The notes: a model not told the origin generated them from the letters alone. DNA of 64,000 bases from Orychophragmus violaceus (GCA_030180135.1 CM058230.1:57258580-57322579), one strand, 5' to 3'. Positions 45,617 through 56,828 are shown, numbered from the stretch's first letter. Translations and numbers: made by a program.

Positions 45617-46258
45617 AGAGAACCATGGGCCGGACAATGCCAAGTCTTCACCATCCGGCTCAGCCCATGCTAAGTCCGAGAGTTGGTGGACTTCCTTGCA
45701 CTCTTTTTCCCTTGGGTGGTTTTATCCCAAAGTGGTTTTACTCCCAAGGTTTTTAATGAGGCAAGTCGGCCCACCCACACCCATAGCTCAAGGATTGGCT
45801 GCCAAGGAAAGATTACACACTTTCCTTTCTTGTCTAACTCGGTTATTCTCATTCAAGGCCGAGATCATTTGTTTTCCATTTTTGTAACTTTTCAATTCTG
45901 CATTTAAACATCTCTTGTATCATTGAGAAAGTCACCTTTTGACATATCAATAAAAACATTGCGTTTTCAGCCTCTGAGCAGCCGCAGCCTGTTCTAAGTT
46001 TGCTTGTGTTCCTTGTGTGTGATTCACAAAGAGTACAAGTGTTTGTGCAGTATCAGAGACCCGTCCATCATCTCTGTGGTGCCATCGATCGACCAGCCTT
46101 ACCATCAACTGATTCAACAGGAGAGAGCGTCAAAGCCAGCCTGTTCAATCCCATCCCCTTACACACGACCATCCCTTGAGTAACAAGAGAGAGCGACATA
46201 GCCAGCCTGTTTCTTCCATCAATCACCTTGTGAGGCTCCATCTTTGAGTCTTACACCA
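45283..46258 (+). repeat. 3' LTR of A (976 bp)
   Basis: Preceded by the polypurine tract GAAGAGGGTGGGAA. Its first 330 bp encode the polyprotein tail with the CR motif. Confidence 0.93.
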
Positions 46259-46263
46259 CAAAG

Positions 46264-46280
46264 GCTAAGTGCGGGGGAGT
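46264..46280 (+). other. polypurine tract of D
   Basis: GCTAAGTGCGGGGGAGT directly before D's 3' LTR, exposed again after element A. Confidence 0.85.
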
Positions 46281-47478
46281 TGATATATCATGGTTTTTAC
46301 CGGTTTTATGTCATGATATAAGTATGTTTTAGAGTCTTTTTGTGTTTCTTTAGTCTTTTACAGGTTTTATTAGGTACACGCACGTTTGGAGTGGATTTGG
46401 AGTAATTGGAGCTATTTGGTGCATTTTGGAGTTTTGACCCGAGAGATAGAGCTCACTGTCCAGAACAGAGTGATGTGTCGATCGACACACATCAGCATCG
46501 ATCGATGCACAGCGAGTTGGGCCAGTCTCGGCGAGAATTAATGAAGAATGATGAATTTGCAGAATTGCCCAGAAGTTCCAGATATTTACACAGAAGCCCC
46601 AAGACGTGATTTATCTATTTAATTAGGTTTTTACATCAGTTTTAAGATACGCTATCATACTTTAGAGCAGAGAGTTTTTAGAGCTATTTGGGGCTGATCT
46701 GATCCTGTACTACATCTTGTTTTTGGAGAAGATTTCGAACCCCTTTACTTATTGAATCTCTTTTATGATATCTATTTATTCATTGATCATGTTTTAATTA
46801 TCTATGTCTGAGTAGATTCATAGTTAGGTTTATGGATTCTCATTAAGGATTTTATGACTTGCTAGATATAATTAATTCAGTTAAGGATTCATATCAATAG
46901 ATGTTCTTCAAGCTAAATTGTGTTTAATGCTAGTTCTAACTTGATCACTTAGAATCTAGATCTTAGGTTGCTAGATTGACACGAAAGTGTGGTTTAGAAT
47001 CTGAACTATTTAGGTTGAGCAATTTAAATACTCGCAAAGAAATTTGGTTTAATTAGATTGTGAACATATCGAACTTGATTATTAAAGCTGATTTAATCTG
47101 TTAGGAATTACAAAGACATTTGGATTTCTGCAATTAGGCTTAGAGAATTCTCACAACGAAAGTTGGTTAATTCTATATCTGTGTTTTGAGTTTTAGAACT
47201 TTACCTAATTTGATCATGACTGAATGATTTGTCTGCTTGTCTGATTTCCTGAGAACTCCCTAGACTTAGCGCCCTTAGTTAATTGCTTACAACCCGATTG
47301 CTACTGATTTACTTTCCTGCTTCTTTTTAGTTTCTAATCACATTTGCTTCCTCCTAGTTTAATCTTTTCTGTTCTAATTCTATCATTGCCTAGAGTCCTC
47401 GTGGATTAGATCCCTAAGTACTACATTGATATTAATGTGCAATTGCAGTTAGTATAGGGTTAAAACTTACACATATCA
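46281..47478 (+). repeat. 3' LTR of D (1,198 bp)
   Basis: Ends ACATATCA followed by ATGCA. Palindrome pair at 46475-46508. Confidence 0.93.
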
Positions 47479-47483
47479 ATGCA

Positions 47484-48096
47484 TAGGCGATCACCCTTCC
47501 TTCTTGCATCAAGACACACCCAAGCCCAACTACAGATGCGTCTGTGTAGACTACGTATGGTACCCTTAGCCGTGGTAGTACTAAAATTGGCGTCTGAGTC
47601 AACAATTCCTTTAGTCGCTCAAGACTCTGGGCGCACTTCTATGCTCAAACAAACTTTGATCTTTTCCGGTTAAAGCCGTCAAGGGCTTAGCTATGCTGGC
47701 GAATCCCTCCACAAACTTGCAATAGTATCCTGCCAGTCCCAAGAAACTGCGAACGTCGGTTGCATTCTGTGGCTTCGTCCAGATGGTGATCAAGGTGATC
47801 TTTTCCAGATCCACTGCTACACCGGACTCCGAGATCACATCGCAAAGGAATTAATCTCCCTTTGCCAAAAACTACACTTAATGAGCTTGGCGAACAGTTG
47901 TTGCTTCCTGAGCGTATCCAAAATATTTCGGAGGTGCCACTAGTGCTCTTCCTTACTCCTTGAGTATACCAGGATATCATCGATAAAGACGATAAAACAC
48001 TTGTCTAAGTACTCCTGGAAGACGTCGTTCATCATCTTCATGAAGGGTGCTTGCGCGTTGGTCAATCCGAACGACATTACCACGAACTCGTAGTGT
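47484..48096 (-). pseudogene. chromovirus RT remnant, second duplicate
   Basis: Minus-strand RT of the Tekay-like element. 47960-48090 encodes EFVVMSFGLTNAQAPFMKMM, then CFIVFIDDILVYSR with the FIDD catalytic block. 47611-47838 encodes VISESGVAVDLEKI and RSFLGLAGYY. Frameshifts separate the blocks. The CACTA-like end at 48097 cuts the RT. Confidence 0.85.
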
Positions 48097-48671
48097 CACT
48101 ACAAGAAATATCGGCATTTGTAGCACACTGAAAATGCTACTATAGGGTTTTGGTAGCATTTTCATGAACGCTATGTCAGCCGCAGCTATAATAGACCCCC
48201 CTACCATAGCGTTTTTTTAAATGCTATGATAGTCTGACCTATTATAGCGCTAATCACCTACTACAAAAAAACGTTTTACTAGCATTTGATAAGTGATGTG
48301 ATATTATTTCCCATGACATTTTTTATTGCTGTAATATATTTTATAATAGCTCGTATAAAATGCCATTAAATATTTTATAATGACACATATAAACTGTCAT
48401 TGAATATTTTATCATGGCAATTTATTCGTGCTGTAAAATATTTTATTATACCATTAATTTAGTGCATAATTGTACTGTTCAAAATTCTTTTATTTCTTTT
48501 ATTGCATAAATTATCCAAATATACAGAAAAATACTATTACTTTAACCAAAACAAGTCTTTACATAAAATTATTCCAAATCATATACTAACATACATAAGA
48601 TCTACAGTTCTCCATTTCTGCCATCTAATCATCCAACAATCTTGTTCAAGAATTGGGTGAAATCTCAAGGA

Positions 48672-49490
48672 TCATTGGTTTAGGAGGCGGCACACCATGA
48701 AAAGGACCAAGTTGTGCAAGCTGGTGAAACGTTCTTTATAAGTGGAGTTCCTCTCGTTAGGCCTCTCGTTGTTGATCTTCGGCAGATACTTGGAGTGTTC
48801 CAGGTACTTGGACATTTCCTGAGAACAAGATAACCACTTGGAGCAATATGATCCTGCAGAGTCAATAAAAGGTGTTGTTAATGAAGTGTATTAATAATTC
48901 TTTTAAGGATTTGGATCTTGATTATAGAAGAAGAAAGAGAGAAGGTGTACCTGAACATAGTCACTGTAGACATCTGTTCTCAGTAGCTGGCAAACTGGAG
49001 ACTTTGAAAACAGAGAAGGAGAAGCCCATTAGTTGAGTACAGGAGGAGCATTGTCGCAGAACTCAATTAGGCCTCTAGCGACTAAGTTTCCTTGAGACTG
49101 TGCTACAATGTTATAACCTTGACTCAACTCTTTCATCTGTTTCACTTTCTCACACGCTACACTCGCTTGTCGCGTAAGCGGCATGGACACAGAGTCTTCT
49201 TCTCCATTTCCTATTTCTCTACAAGAAGACACATAACATAAAAAAGAAAAAGACATCGGTAAACATTTTTGCAAGAGATTAGGATGAGATAAGAAGAAGG
49301 TATTAGTTGAGTCAGCACAAGCAAGAACCAGGGGAGCTGGAGAGGTTGCTAAGGAGCTGTGTGATGCTATTTATTCCACCATTAGCGCATTGATCTCGAA
49401 CCCCTGTTCCAATCAGATCACGAAAATCGTCATCTCTTCTTCGTTTTGAATCTTCCACAGTAACAGGCTCCTCAACATAGTGATTTTTCA
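48672..49490 (-). pseudogene. captured palmitoyl-protein thioesterase fragment
   Basis: Minus-strand exon-like blocks in the order of a plant palmitoyl-protein thioesterase (removes palmitate from cysteines, lysosome/vacuole). About 49320-49430: DQCANGGINSITQLLSNLSS, near the N-terminus. 49029-49240: EIGNGEEDSVSMPLTRQASV, then SQGYNIVAQSQGNLVARGLI (Ser of the G-x-S-x-G-like SQSQGN nucleophile elbow) to a TAA at 49029. 48951-49001: TDVYSDYVQ ending at a GT donor. 48672-48853: after an AG acceptor, DHIAPSGYLVL, a frameshift, then KYLEHSKYLPKINNERPNER to a stop. Premature stops and the frameshift make it non-coding. The presence of introns points to DNA-level capture. Confidence 0.75.
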
Positions 49491-49499
49491 CACTGAAGC

Positions 49500-50460
49500 C
49501 TCTGCCATAAGAGAATCCGAGTCAGACAAATAGAAGCATATTCAAAACTAAATCAGAGAGGGAAACCATAAACTCGTTAAGATCAACAAATCATAAAAAT
49601 AAAATAAAAATTAGATTAACGAACAAATCAGAGAGGGAAAGGAGAAGAAGCTTACGATGTGAAGAGGAGCTTTGATGCGTTTAACAAGCGTATAGCTACA
49701 CTGATTCTCCTCCACAAGTTCATGTTTATGGTGCCTCCTGATATACTCTCTCTCCGGATTCGTCTCCATCCCGTAGCTTCATCTACTTCCATCTAAGCCA
49801 CGTCTCTGAATCTTTTTACACCATCGCTTTTGAAGTAAACACTGCCGGATCTATGAATTGTAAACGCCATTGACGGCGACCTTAAGACGCTTAAATCGCC
49901 TCCGGTAACTCTTCCACGGCGCTGCCAGAACTATGAATTGTTCTATCTGCCAAGCAAAAACAAAAGGCGAACTCCCCGACAAAAAGAAAAACCGCAATAA
50001 GCCCTTAAGGGTGAAGGAAGATTTGTCTCTGGCGCTTGTCGTGGAGATTATCTAATCAAAAACCGGAAAAAGGACAGGAAGTTAATCAAAAACCGTGGAG
50101 ATTATGTCTCACCATCTTTGTTCCCAAACAAAATGATACAAAAAAAAATATTGAAGAAGAAGGGTCATGAATCGTGATACGGCGCAAGGAGAGGAAGGGG
50201 TGAGACATACTTACTTAACTAGGTCAAAGTTTCATCAAGGGCTGAGATTAAAAGAGATTTAGATCTGACGGTCCAGATCTGCAATCCTAGTGATTATGTA
50301 TCAACCAATAGAAATATTTTGGAGTTTGAGTAATATAAAATAAAGAAAGATAACAAATATTTTGGAGTTTGATTAATACTTAAAATGATTTGAAAATAAC
50401 AAATGAATAAATTTTATTTTTAATTTAAGTTTATATGATTTTTTAATTTTAAAAGTGTTA
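49500..50460. other. unassigned, possibly further captured gene sequence
   Basis: Mixed-composition DNA with short open stretches on the minus strand but no motif I recognise. Just upstream of the thioesterase block the minus strand reads HYVEEPVTVEDSKRRRDDDF, which I cannot assign. Confidence 0.35.
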
Positions 50461-51240
50461 AATTTTAGTCATTATTATATTTTAGGGTTTAGGGTTTGTG
50501 TTTATGGTTTATATTCAATGTTTAAGAGATTAAAAAAATTAGTATTTATGATTAAATATTAAAAATTTAGGGTTTAGGGTTTGTGTTTAGGGTATAGAGT
50601 TAATGTTTTAGAGTCTTAAATTTTTTTATTTATACTATAAAACAAATTATCATTAGTTTGTCTATATATACAACAAGTATGATAATATAAGTGAGAAAAA
50701 GAATTTTTGAGGGTTAGGATATAGATGTGGTCTTGAGTTTGAAGTTTGGGGTTTAGGGTTAGGGTTTAAACTTAGATATGAAGTTAAAGTTTGAAAATAT
50801 TATATATGAAAATAGTATTTTCCTTTATAAAACCCAAATACAACCTTATAATTAATTATATTTTGATTTTAGTTTATAATTAGAGTATGATTATGTTTAG
50901 GGTATATAGTAAAGGTTTTAGAGTTTAGGGTTTAGGGTTAGAAGTGTAGGGTAATATGATATTTATGATTAAGGGTTAAAAGTTTAGAGGTTAGGGTTTG
51001 TGTTTATAATATAAGTTTGATTTCTTACATTAACGTAAGTGTGAATCCTAAACCCTAAACCTATACTACAATTATAAGTGTAGGATTTAAATCATTAGGG
51101 TTTATGTTTGTGGTCTAGAGTTTTGGGTCTAAAGAATTAAGATTTAGAAAAAGATTATAAACCATAAACAAAAAAATTTGTGAGAAACTAAAAATATTTC
51201 AAACCCTAAACCCTATTTATACCCTAAAATAAAACATAAT
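50460..51240. repeat. degenerate interstitial telomere-like repeats
   Basis: AT-rich DNA with many scattered TTTAGGG-like units on the plus strand (for example TTTAGGGTTTAGGGTTTGTG near 50481 and 50567; GGTTTAGGGTTAGGGTTTAA near 50749). A few AAACCCTAAACC units on the same strand occur near 51050 and 51200. Too degenerate and interrupted for a telomere. Confidence 0.8.
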
Positions 51241-51620
51241 AGATATTTTTTTAAATAAAATTTATTGTTTTTAATAAATATATTATCTTTTTATTTATTT
51301 TTACAAAAGTTTTAGTTATGTGTTTTGAATAGGAGTGACATATTTAAGAAAAGAAATGTCTATTTAATATAATAAAAAAGCAAATTTGAAACACAAAATA
51401 GATTAAAAAAAAATCTCCATGCCACGTTTTTTGCACTGTAACAAAGGTGTAATGACAATAAAAATGTTTCTCAGACCTCCAATCCAAATTTACATGTATG
51501 ACAATATGAGGAACCAAAAAAGTATACAAGAACACAGAGAGATGTTTTCAGACTCTGCAGCAACCTCAACAACACGGATGGAGAGCGATGTAAACCCACA
51601 TGCCTGAGAAACTTTGTCAT

Positions 51621-51716
51621 TCAAGGGGTGATGGCAGGAAGCAAGAACTTAAGCAACTCATTTCTCTCGCTCTCTGCAGCTTTGTCCTCTTTGGACTTGT
51701 CAACCTTAAGCATAAA
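51621..51716 (-). pseudogene. possible last exon of a host gene
   Basis: A 96-bp block on the minus strand, open in one frame: after an AG acceptor (TTGTAG) it reads FMLKVDKSKEDKAAESERNE, then LLKFLLPAITP and TGA. Composition and the clean acceptor look like a real terminal exon, but I do not recognise the protein. It lies 40 bp from the insertion site of element C. Confidence 0.35.
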
Positions 51717-51755
51717 CTACAAGGTCACGAAGATGATATTGGTAGCATCTCAGCT

Positions 51756-52611
51756 TGATGCGATCTTAATGGATAAGATCAAGCCCTTTGATGCACTTTG
51801 TGAGTCTGGTTGTTGGATGGATGATAATCAAATGGGATGGACAGATTGAAAGGAATAGAAACAGGGAAATGAAGGAAACTTCCTGAAGTTGCAGAATGAC
51901 TTCAAGACTTTCAAACTCGGTTCTTCTAGGAGATAAACACCAAAAGAAGAATCCAAGACGAATGGATATTACACACCATTCAGATCAAACATTTTCAGAA
52001 GTTTTAGAATAAAAAGAAGTTTGATAAAAGTTCAGAAATGACTACAAAGTGTTTTAAATAGAAAACTGCAACATTGCTGCATGAACAGCAATTAATACAC
52101 CTAGGAAAAGCACAAAGACTAATTAAACACTTAGAATTTCGAAATCCCACTTTAAAATAGGTTATGGGCCTTATGGATCAGCAATGGGAAAGGATAATAG
52201 TATGTGGGCTTGCCTCATTAAAAACCTCTCTTGGAAAACCCATTGGGACAAAACCAAGAGGAAGGAAAAAGAGTACAAGTCCACACACCTCCATTGCTGA
52301 TGACTTAAGTGGCTTGAATCACAACCAAAGTGGCTGGATTAGCACACTCAAGTTGGCCCTGGACGTGGTGTAGAAGTGTGTAGAAGGCTTGCTTGAATTG
52401 CTTTGCCTTAGCTCTGGTCATTGGTCCAATTGGTAAGTGCAAAGCTTCTGATCCTTGCTCTCCATTCTCCTCTGGTTCAAGCAGCTCCTTAGCTCCATTC
52501 TCCTCAGCTACAAGCTTATTTCCATCAGGTTCATGCTCCATGTCTTTAGTTCCATCAGGTTCAAGCTCAGGTTCAAGGTCCATGTTTTTAGTGCTGGGCA
52601 GGATCACATCA
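51756..52611 (-). repeat. 3' LTR of C (856 bp)
   Basis: Contains the polyprotein tail (52305-52611) with the motif GPMTRAKAKQFKQAFYTLL, the CR-like block of this element. The tail is Glu/Gly/Pro-rich before it. Confidence 0.92.
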
Positions 52612-55523
52612 TCCCCTCCCTCTTGAAAAGGATTTGACCTCAAATCCAATTCATCTGCAATGAAATGTACTAAGTTAGAAACTTTGAAAATGGAACTCAC
52701 ATTATACTTACCTTGCAGCTCAAGTTCATAAGCTTTGTTGTTGATTCGTCTTGTTATGTTGAATGGACCATCGATCTTTGGCATCAGTTTGGACTCTCTT
52801 TTAGCTGGGAATCATTTCTTTCTCAATTGTATCAATACTTTTTCTCCAACCTCAAAGATTATCCTAAAAAAAACAATGGTCTTCTTATCCTGCATCCAAA
52901 TAACTCCAATTCCAGTTTGCACAAAGACAATTTTCGAGGGATCTTCTAACTCTGGTGACTCCTTTTTCATACCTGCAATATGATCAACACCTTTGACAAA
53001 GAGCAAGTGTATTATTACAGTCATGGAGTCATTATAAACAGATAAACATGTCTCAGCTTGGATCATAACATTATCTTTTTCAGTTTCCTCTTTTCTAAGA
53101 CAAGAATTTGATCCCAAATAATCTTTGAACAAACCTAACTTTTTCTCAATGCTTTCTGGATGTAATAAACTCATAATCATAGTTCCTATAGCATGAGAAA
53201 CAAACAGAGTCAAAGAAGTACTTATCTGAATAAGGCTCTGGATATGTTTGTCACTTGTTCTCATCAAAGCTATTGGTGTTGGGTCTGGGGGTTCTTCTTG
53301 GATCATGGAAGAATCCTTGACGTTTTCATGCTCCATTGGCTCAAGGAAAACTTGCACAGCCATCTTCTTAAGCCATACTTGGTAGAGCCACGTTTTTGGG
53401 TCATGAAAATTCAGCTCCCCATCCTGTATACTCACAGCAAAATCTCGAGACAAAAGATCATGGGTGCAAAAGCTATAATCATGTCTACTAGTAAGCAGTT
53501 TCCTACTTAGATCATCTAAAACAAATTTCACATGTTTAACAGGATCATCTAAGTTAAAACTCAGAATGCTATCATAGTAAACAATCTCTCCAAAGAACAA
53601 TTCAGCAAAATTCGAAGCTCTAGTGAGTTTATCAATACTCTTCAAAACAGAATTCAGCAAAGAACAACTAGGCTTACACAATTTATTTATATCAAATTTA
53701 AAACCGCCATGCCTAAAGAATTTCTTGTGCTCAAACTTTTCACAAATTGGGAACACATTCTTCAAGTTATCATTTGAATTGTAAAGCACTCTAATGTGTT
53801 CAAATTCCAGCAATTCAGCATTAGGGATAAGAAGAGATGCACACCTTGGAATTATTGTATCAGCCACAATAATTTCCTTACCTTGCTGGGAATTGTAGTT
53901 TGGTATGAGCATAAGTAATGCATCTGGTGGTTTGTCTTTGAACATTGATGAAGCTTGGGCATTTCCTTGCTCATGGTTTGTTGATCTAAACTGCAAGATT
54001 ACAAGATCTCCATGATTCAGTATTGACTTGCTTCTAGTGAACTCTCCAGCTCCACTCATGGTTCCTCGTTTGAATTCTTTGTAGATGGGTTGAGGTTGAT
54101 GCAAATCTGGTGGCTTTTCTTTGATTGTCAATTCTCCCAAGTACTTATGCTTCTCCACGACTCATGTTCCTTTCTGAACACTCATGGGGCAGAACAAGTG
54201 CATTATACTTGAAGTAGAGAATTTAAAAACATGATATTTCAAAGTTGATTTGCAAAAATCAATGAACTTATTTGATTCACTAAACAAGTTTTTAAGCAAC
54301 TGATTCTTTTCAGGAAAAGTTTTAACCAATGCATATTCGGTTTTAGTTTTAAACAGCTCAAATGCATTGCTAAACAAAGAAACTCTCAAAGACGAGTTAA
54401 ATTCATGAAACTGATCAAACAGAAAACCTTTTGGCTTGAAGAACTTTTCAGGTGTGAACGTTTCAAAACTTGGAATCATTTTGTCAAAAACAGGTTTTGA
54501 AACACGAAACTCTTTCACATTTTCTAAACCAAAGCGTTTTTCATCTTGAGTAGAAATCAAAATAAACAAATTAGGTTCAGTCCTAACCAAATCAATTTCC
54601 TTACAGTGCTTTCTTGGGTAGTCAAAAGGAAATGGCATAAGGACTGGTTCTGGGACAAGTTGGGTTTGCTGCTCCAAGTCACTAACCAAAGACAAACTCC
54701 CTTGTGTTTCTGCTGGTGATTCTCCTTGTGGTTCCTCTTCACGGATGGGTGGTAACTCTTTTGGGGAATCTACTGTCTCCTTAGAGTCCTGCAAAAGAGA
54801 AGAACTCTCACTCGGAGATGGCAGCTCCGGTGCAATGTTAGTTAAACTCGTAGGAGTTTCTTTAGAATCAGTCACAAGAACCTTTTCTTTCTGGTGAGGA
54901 GGGTTAAGAGATTCACTTACAACCTGTCTTATTCTTTGTTTTAGAATTAGCTGATCTTGTTGAATTTCATTTGGTGTCATTGAGATCAGACTAATCTTTC
55001 CTCCTTTGTACTTGAACGAATATCGGTTTTTGAGAACATCTTGGATTGCTTGATGTTTGTTCTGCCATGGTTTCCCAAGAATGATGTGACATGATTCCAT
55101 TGGTAGGACATCACACAGAACCTCGTCCTCATACTTTCCAATGGTTATGGAAATCATCACTTGGCGGCTCACTCTTAATTTGTAATCATCATCAAGCCAT
55201 GGATGCTGCTTCACTTTTAATCCAAGCTTTTTAACCATGTATTCACTCGCCACATTATTGGAACTCCTTTTATCAATCATGAGGCTGCACACCTTGCCTT
55301 GGACATGAAATCTTGTGTAGAACTTGGTTCCTAAACTTTCTTCCCTAAATGCTGCAAGACTCTCATCCAACTTCTTAGCCAAATTTGCAGTGACTGCTTC
55401 AACCAAGGCTTTATTTTCTCTGACACGGCTGTGTTCTTCCTGATCATCATCAGTGTTCACCTTGTTTCCTATCCACAAAGAAATCACAGAACAAGTAAGG
55501 AGTTCTTTGACACAAGGAAACAA
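52305..55523 (-). pseudogene. element C polyprotein, Gag-Pol-derived but RT-less
   Basis: One register of about 1,073 codons with only two stops (about 54162 and 52809), both TGA where arginine (CGA) would fit. N-terminus: coil ENKALVEAVTANLAKKLDES. Protease-like part: KVCSLMIDKRSSNNVASEYM in place of LIIDGGSCTN (catalytic D-G-G altered to D-K-R), then IILGKPWQNKHQAI. Then novel acidic/proline-rich sequence. Islands matching the CRM RNase H-integrase linker follow (LLEFEHIRVLYNSNDNLKNV, FRHGGFKFDINKLCKPSCSL) and one matching the integrase core edge (ASNFAELFFGEIVYYDSI). C-terminus: KRESKLMPKIDGPFNITRRI and the CR-like motif in the LTR. There is no capsid domain, zinc knuckle, YFDD or DDE. The true start may lie upstream. 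Confidence 0.75.
52612..52632 (-). other. polypurine tract of C
   Basis: Minus strand CCTTTTCAAGAGGGAGGGGA just before the 3' LTR. Confidence 0.85.
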
Positions 55524-55957
55524 ATCAGTTTTACAGAAACAATGAGATCAAAGCAAATCTGTTGCAGGAAACTCTAAAAGACACAAGAACAAGTTCAGCC
55601 ACGAAATTTGATACCAATTGAGTAGTTTTCTTGCACAAAATGAGTTTAACAACAAATGATACTTTCTGGGTATTAGATTTCGAATTTAAACTCTCAGCAA
55701 TCATTAAACAGACAACAACAATCTGAAACAGGGTAAACTGCAGGAAACAGAAAACTCTGAACCCTAATTGATCAAATCATAAACCCAAGAGTCAATTTCG
55801 AAATTCAGAACAATTCCTTAATGATCTGCAAGTAAATCTTAGTTCTAACAGGTTCAGATTCAAATTTAACAAGAACAAACCCTAGAACTAACAAATCAGA
55901 AATAAACAAACGATTCAGATCAGTAAAGAGATGAAAAGACACAACCTTTCACAAAGT
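55524..55957 (-). other. element C leader
   Basis: No convincing gene. A TTTCTTTGTGGATAG stretch on the minus strand at about 55465-55480 could be a splice acceptor joining a leader exon to the main frame. Confidence 0.5.
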
Positions 55958-55970
55958 GGCTCTGATACCA
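55958..55970 (-). other. primer binding site of C
   Basis: Minus strand TGGTATCAGAGCC, perfect tRNA-Met complement, two bases from the LTR. Confidence 0.92.
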
Positions 55971-55972
55971 CA

Positions 55973-56828
55973 TGATGTGATCTTAATGGAGAAGATCAAG
56001 CCCTTTGATGCACTTTGTGAGTCTGGTTGTTGGATGGATGATAATCAAATGGGATGGACAGATTGAAAGGAATAGAAACAGGGAAATGAAGGAAACTTCC
56101 TGAAGTTGCGGAATGACTTCAAGACTTTCAAACTCGGTTCTTCTAGGAGATAAACACCAAAAGAAGAATCCAAGACGAATGGATATTACACACCATTCAG
56201 ATCAAACATTTTCAGAAGTTTTAGAATAAAAAGAAGTTTGATAAAAGTTCAGAAATGACTACAAAGTGTTTTAAATAGAAAACTGCAACATTGCTGCATG
56301 AACAGCAATTAATACACCTAGGAAAAGCACAAAGACTAATTAAACACTTAGAAATTCGAAATCCCACTTTAAAATAGGTTATGGGCCTTATGGATCAGCA
56401 ATGGTAAAGGATAATAGTATGTGGGCTTGCCTCATTAAAAACCTCTCTTGGAAAACCCATTGGGACAAAATCAAGAGGAAGGAAAAAGAGTACAAGTCCA
56501 CACACCTCCATTGCTGATGACTTAAGTGGCTTGAATCACAACCAAAGTGGCTGGATTAGCACACTCAAGTTGGCCCTGGACGTGGTGTAGAAGTGTGTAG
56601 AAGGCTTGCTTGAATTGCTTTGCCTTAGCTCTGGTCATTGGTCCAATTGGTAAGTGCAAAGCTTCTGATCCTTGCTCTCCATTCTCCTCTGGTTCAAGCA
56701 GCTCCTTAGCTCCATTCTCCTCAGCTACAAGCTTATTTCCATCAGGTTCATGCTCCATGTCTTTAGTTCCATCAGGTTCAAGCTCAGGTTCAAGGTCCAT
56801 GTTTTTAGTGCTGGGCAGGATCACATCA
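55973..56828 (-). repeat. 5' LTR of C (856 bp)
   Basis: Partner of 51756-52611; also carries the coding tail (56522-56824). Confidence 0.92.

Larger units (their letters stand above)
39451..46258 (+). mobile_element. CRM-clade Ty3/gypsy element A, complete, nested in D
   Basis: LTRs of 976 bp each (39451-40426 and 45283-46258), TGATG start and CACCA end, TSD CAAAG (39446-39450 and 46259-46263), tRNA-Met-type primer site. Same family as B (the pol proteins are nearly identical). I count about 11 LTR differences by eye (about 1.1%). Polyprotein broken in several places. Confidence 0.93.
26286..47478 (+). mobile_element. Athila-type element D, polymerase-less, with two nested insertions
   Basis: LTRs 26286-27488 (1,203 bp) and 46281-47478 (1,198 bp), TSD ATGCA (26281-26285 and 47479-47483), tRNA-Asp primer site after the 5' LTR, and a polypurine tract (AAGTGCGGGGGAG) before the 3' LTR. 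Internal order: gag-protease frame, a short pol tail, palindrome-rich spacer, Athila env-like gene, 3' non-coding region. There is no RT, RNase H or integrase. Elements E (32616-37973) and A (39451-46258) are inserted in it with their own target duplications. Without them D is about 9.0 kb. Confidence 0.88.
48097..51300 (+). mobile_element. CACTA (En/Spm-type) transposon remnant, right end unresolved
   Basis: Begins CACTACAAGAAATATCGGC inside the chromovirus RT. Subterminal repeats of TAGCATTTT / GCTATRATAG type follow to about 48250, typical of CACTA elements. A second CTACTACAAAAAAACG at 48259 suggests another degraded end. I found no TTCTTGTAGTG partner, and the remaining RT does not reappear on the right, so the right border is a guess. 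It encloses a captured gene fragment and telomere-like AT-rich DNA. No transposase was found. Confidence 0.55.
51756..56828 (-). mobile_element. CRM-derived element C without RT/integrase, complete
   Basis: LTRs of 856 bp each (51756-52611 and 55973-56828) with TGATG...CATCA ends, TSD CAGCT (51751-51755 and 56829-56833), tRNA-Met primer site and polypurine tract. Six LTR differences by eye (about 0.7%), so recent. The internal region codes a long protein related to CRM polyproteins only in islands, with no catalytic RT, RNase H or integrase motifs. It is a non-autonomous CRM derivative. Confidence 0.9.

Noticed and set aside
50460..51240. True telomere or chromosome end
   Set aside because: Repeats are sparse, degenerate and in both orientations, with transposons on both sides.
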